From positions 1 to 8,354 of the forward strand of contig USCP01000083.1 of assembly GCA_900553245.1 (NCBI GenBank): 8,354 nt of DNA, in the 5' to 3' direction. Under the pieces are notes generated by a model. The model did no database searches. It was not told where the DNA came from and saw nothing but the letters and a program-made list of their open reading frames with translations. The translations under genes were made by a program, and so were the position numbers. The DNA comes from an uncultured Peptococcaceae bacterium (lineage in GTDB: Bacteria > Bacillota > Peptococcia > Peptococcales > Peptococcaceae). Below are positions 6,375 through 8,354 of the stretch, one piece after another (the stretch's first letter is position 1; each line of letters opens with the position of its first letter).

Positions 6375-7738
6375 TATTTTTTCCAGTTTTCTTTTACAAC
6401 AAGCGGTGGTCTGGTAAAGGCCAACGCATTATTTACGACATCTTTTGACAGAGTAGAGCCCGCTCCAATAACAGTCTTATCTCCAATGGCAATCGGTGCA
6501 ATCAAGTTGGTATTGCTACCAATAAAAACATCATCACCAATCACAGTACGATATTTGTTTTTGCCGTCATAGTTGCAGGTGATTGTCCCACAGCCCACGT
6601 TGACTCTCGCGCCCATATCGGTATCACCGATATAGGTATGGTGGGAAATTTTGCTTTCGTTAGCAACGGTACTGTTTTTGACTTCTACAAAGTTACCAAC
6701 CTTCACGTGTTCGCCAAGGCTACTCCCCGGTCGAAGCTGCGCAAAAGGACCAATGGTGGTATAAGCACCCACTGTAGAATCTTTAATCACAGACTGCTTA
6801 ATCAACGCATTTTCACCAATGACAGAGTTGGTAATGCGACTGCCGGATTCAATCACCGCATCATGTTTAATCACCGTATGTCCAAATAAATGTACATTGG
6901 CTTCAAGATAAACATCCGGCTCCAATGTCACTTCATCTTCAATAAAAATGCTTGCCGGGTCTTGCATAGAAACCCCTTGCATCATCCAATAGTCATTGAT
7001 ACGTGCCTGTAACACCTTTTCAGCTTTTGCAAGCTGCACGCGATTATTAACCCCAAGACTTTCTTCGGCATTTGGTAAAATATACGCCGCTGTATTAAGA
7101 CCATTTGCATAGGCAATTTTAAGTAAATCGGTCAAATAAAATTCACCTTGGGCATTATTGGTATCGAGCTTAGAAATTTGATTGACTAAAAATTCCAAGT
7201 TAAAGCAATAGGTGCCTACATTGATTTCATTGATGCGTTTTTCTTCATCACTTGCATCTTTTTGCTCAATGATGGCTTTGATTTTGTCCCCATCACGCAC
7301 AATTCTGCCATAACCGGTTGGTTCCGGTACCACAGTGGTCATCACTGTCACCGCATTATTTTGTGCATGGTGCGTATCAATCATTTCAGCCAAACATTCG
7401 GAACGAATGAGCGGTGTATCGCCGCAGGTCACCAAGACGGTCACGTCACTGTAATCCGAAACATCCTGTTTCAATTGTTCCAATGCCGTCAGCACTGCAT
7501 GACCGGTTCCAAGCTGTTGTTCTTGCAATACAATTTTTGATGCATCGTCAAGGACTTCCTTAACCAGTTCAGCGCCATGGCCAACAACCACATACTTACG
7601 TTCAATCTTCGCACCGTCAATGGCAGACAAAACGCGTGTAATCATCGGCTTTCCTAGGACACGATGTAGCACTTTCGGATAAGAAGAGCGCATACGAGTC
7701 CCCTTGCCGGCAGCAAGGACGATTGCATAATTTTTCAT
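6374..7738 (-). CDS. glmU: Bifunctional UDP-N-acetylglucosamine pyrophosphorylase / glucosamine-1-phosphate N-acetyltransferase
   Basis: GlmU acetylates glucosamine-1-phosphate with acetyl-CoA (C-terminal domain), then couples the product to UTP (N-terminal domain). This makes UDP-GlcNAc for peptidoglycan and other envelope polymers. The 454-residue protein matches the family length (about 455-460). Residues 1-230 form the nucleotidyltransferase domain: LAAGKGTRM (8-16) with the PKVLH sequence after it, QLGTGHA (75-81), CGDTPL with Mg-binding Asp107, TGYGR (141-145), and GVNNR (229-233). From about residue 260 hexapeptide repeats form a left-handed beta-helix. It carries QLRPG (Arg336), VEVKN (Lys354), SHHTY with probable catalytic His366, and TCNYDG (387-392). 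All key residues of the E. coli enzyme have visible equivalents. An in-frame ATG at 7762 would add 8 residues but overlaps ispE and has no Shine-Dalgarno. The ATG at 7738 has GGAGG five bases upstream and gives the usual N-terminus. prs follows 14 nt downstream. Confidence 0.97.
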   Translation of the reverse strand: MKNYAIVLAAGKGTRMRSSYPKVLHRVLGKPMITRVLSAIDGAKIERKYVVVGHGAELVKEVLDDASKIVLQEQQLGTGHAVLTALEQLKQDVSDYSDVTVLVTCGDTPLIRSECLAEMIDTHHAQNNAVTVMTTVVPEPTGYGRIVRDGDKIKAIIEQKDASDEEKRINEINVGTYCFNLEFLVNQISKLDTNNAQGEFYLTDLLKIAYANGLNTAAYILPNAEESLGVNNRVQLAKAEKVLQARINDYWMMQGVSMQDPASIFIEDEVTLEPDVYLEANVHLFGHTVIKHDAVIESGSRITNSVIGENALIKQSVIKDSTVGAYTTIGPFAQLRPGSSLGEHVKVGNFVEVKNSTVANESKISHHTYIGDTDMGARVNVGCGTITCNYDGKNKYRTVIGDDVFIGSNTNLIAPIAIGDKTVIGAGSTLSKDVVNNALAFTRPPLVVKENWKK

Positions 7739-7743
7739 CCTAA

Positions 7744-7748
7744 CCTCC
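7744..7748 (-). promoter_or_regulatory. Ribosome binding site of glmU
   Basis: GGAGG on the minus strand lies 5 nt before the ATG at 7738 and begins 1 nt after the ispE TAG stop (7750-7752). It selects the 7738 start over the upstream in-frame ATG at 7762, which has no purine-rich site. Its position beside the ispE stop suggests that ribosomes finishing ispE can reinitiate on glmU. Confidence 0.8.
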
Positions 7749-7749
7749 A

Positions 7750-8354
7750 CTATTGAAAACATAGTCTACTATTTATTAAATCAAAACTACAAGTAGATGT
7801 CAAATAGACATTAGGGAACACCGTTCGCATCTTCTTGTAGTTTTCCCAGGCCTCTTTTTCAGAATCATACATTCCAAAGAGGGTTGGTCCACTACCACTC
7901 ATGAGTACATTGGTCACACCCGCTTCAAGGAGCATCTTCTTACGCACCTTAGTGCGTGGTTCAATTCTGAAACTCGGTATTTCAAGGAAATTGTACAAAT
8001 GGGACGCTATAAACCCGCAATCTCCTTGCTGTGCCGCTTGACACAAGGCACGGTATTTTTCCTCTTCCGGATGAAGATCCTTTGGGTGAATGGCTTTATA
8101 CACCGATACCGTAGAAACCCCGTAGTCAGCCGGCGCCAAAACAACGTGCATCTTTGGCAGTTCCGGCAACGCCTCTACAATTTCACCGCGTCCGGTGGCA
8201 ATAGCAGTACCCCCAAGCACACAAAACGGCACATCAGAACCAATCTCTGCCGCAAGGCTCATCAGCTCCTCTGTGCGGAGACCTAAACGAAACAATTCAT
8301 TACAGCCAATCAATACTGCTGCAGCATCGGTGCTCCCACCTGCCATACCGGCAG
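7750..8354 (-). CDS. ispE: 4-diphosphocytidyl-2-C-methyl-D-erythritol kinase, partial (N-terminus off the right edge)
   Basis: IspE is the GHMP-family kinase that phosphorylates the 2-hydroxyl of CDP-methylerythritol with ATP in the non-mevalonate (MEP) isoprenoid pathway in the cytoplasm. About 200 residues are visible. The frame opens inside the glycine-rich GHMP ATP-binding loop, read as AGMAGGSTDAAA. It continues with GSDVPF (the Asp, near 8233-8235, matches the catalytic Asp of the family) and ends with the third GHMP motif MSGSGPTLFG near 7873-7902. The family is usually about 280-300 residues, so roughly the first 85-90 are missing to the right. The ATG at 8346 lies inside the ATP-binding loop and is not the start; two further in-frame codons and a partial one precede it. 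The TAG stop is 11 nt before the glmU start, implying co-transcription. The motif set and the glmU neighbour favour IspE over other GHMP kinases such as homoserine kinase. Confidence 0.95.
   Translation of the reverse strand, partial: AGMAGGSTDAAAVLIGCNELFRLGLRTEELMSLAAEIGSDVPFCVLGGTAIATGRGEIVEALPELPKMHVVLAPADYGVSTVSVYKAIHPKDLHPEEEKYRALCQAAQQGDCGFIASHLYNFLEIPSFRIEPRTKVRKKMLLEAGVTNVLMSGSGPTLFGMYDSEKEAWENYKKMRTVFPNVYLTSTCSFDLINSRLCFQ

Noticed and set aside
6615..6633. Inverted repeat ATATCGGT-ATC-ACCGATAT inside glmU
   Set aside because: It falls in the conserved TYIGDTD coding segment of the acetyltransferase domain and is best explained by codon choice; no second copy or operator context was seen.
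8344..8346. ATG at 8346 as the start of ispE
   Set aside because: It encodes the Met within the glycine-rich GHMP ATP-binding loop (AGMAGGSTDAAA), and the frame stays open to the window edge, so the gene is truncated by the window.

Overview
The window is one tightly packed run of conserved housekeeping genes, all on the minus strand. In transcription order (right to left) they are ispE (partial, cut by the right edge), glmU, prs, pth, mfd and a PrsA/SurA-type peptidyl-prolyl isomerase lipoprotein. The ispE/glmU/prs/pth/mfd order is a known synteny block of Bacillota (Firmicutes). Strong AGGAGG-type ribosome binding sites, moderate-to-low GC by eye, and use of GTG/TTG starts fit that phylum. 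The block lacks purR, yabJ, spoVG, ctc, fin and spoVT, which interleave these genes in Bacillus subtilis. This suggests a clostridial or Negativicutes-like lineage, but the sequence alone does not fix the genus.

Layout: 7750-8354 is the C-terminal two thirds of ispE (isoprenoid precursor synthesis). 6374-7738 is glmU (UDP-GlcNAc synthesis). 5403-6359 is prs (PRPP synthesis). 4829-5380 is pth (peptidyl-tRNA recycling). 4745-4828 is the longest intergenic gap and holds a strong hairpin terminator. 1226-4744 is mfd (transcription-repair coupling). 96-1193 is the lipoprotein isomerase gene, followed at once by an intrinsic terminator (58-94) that ends the operon. A second hairpin (15-41) points the other way and probably ends a plus-strand gene beyond the left edge.

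How the genes work together: IspE feeds the MEP pathway, whose isoprenoids include the undecaprenyl carrier, and GlmU makes UDP-GlcNAc for peptidoglycan, so the first two genes both serve the envelope. Prs supplies PRPP for nucleotide and cofactor synthesis. Pth keeps translation supplied with free tRNA, and Mfd clears stalled RNA polymerase. The final gene encodes a predicted extracytoplasmic folding factor. Gaps between ispE, glmU, prs and pth are about 11-22 nt, with Shine-Dalgarno sequences touching or overlapping the preceding stop codons, consistent with one transcript and coupled translation. The terminator before mfd probably lowers or uncouples expression of mfd and the isomerase gene.

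No mobile element, CRISPR array, RNA gene or unfamiliar gene was found, and no gene-free stretch exceeds 100 nt. I see no undescribed system here. The points worth a second look are regulatory: the internal terminator, start-codon choices and the orphan terminator at the left edge.
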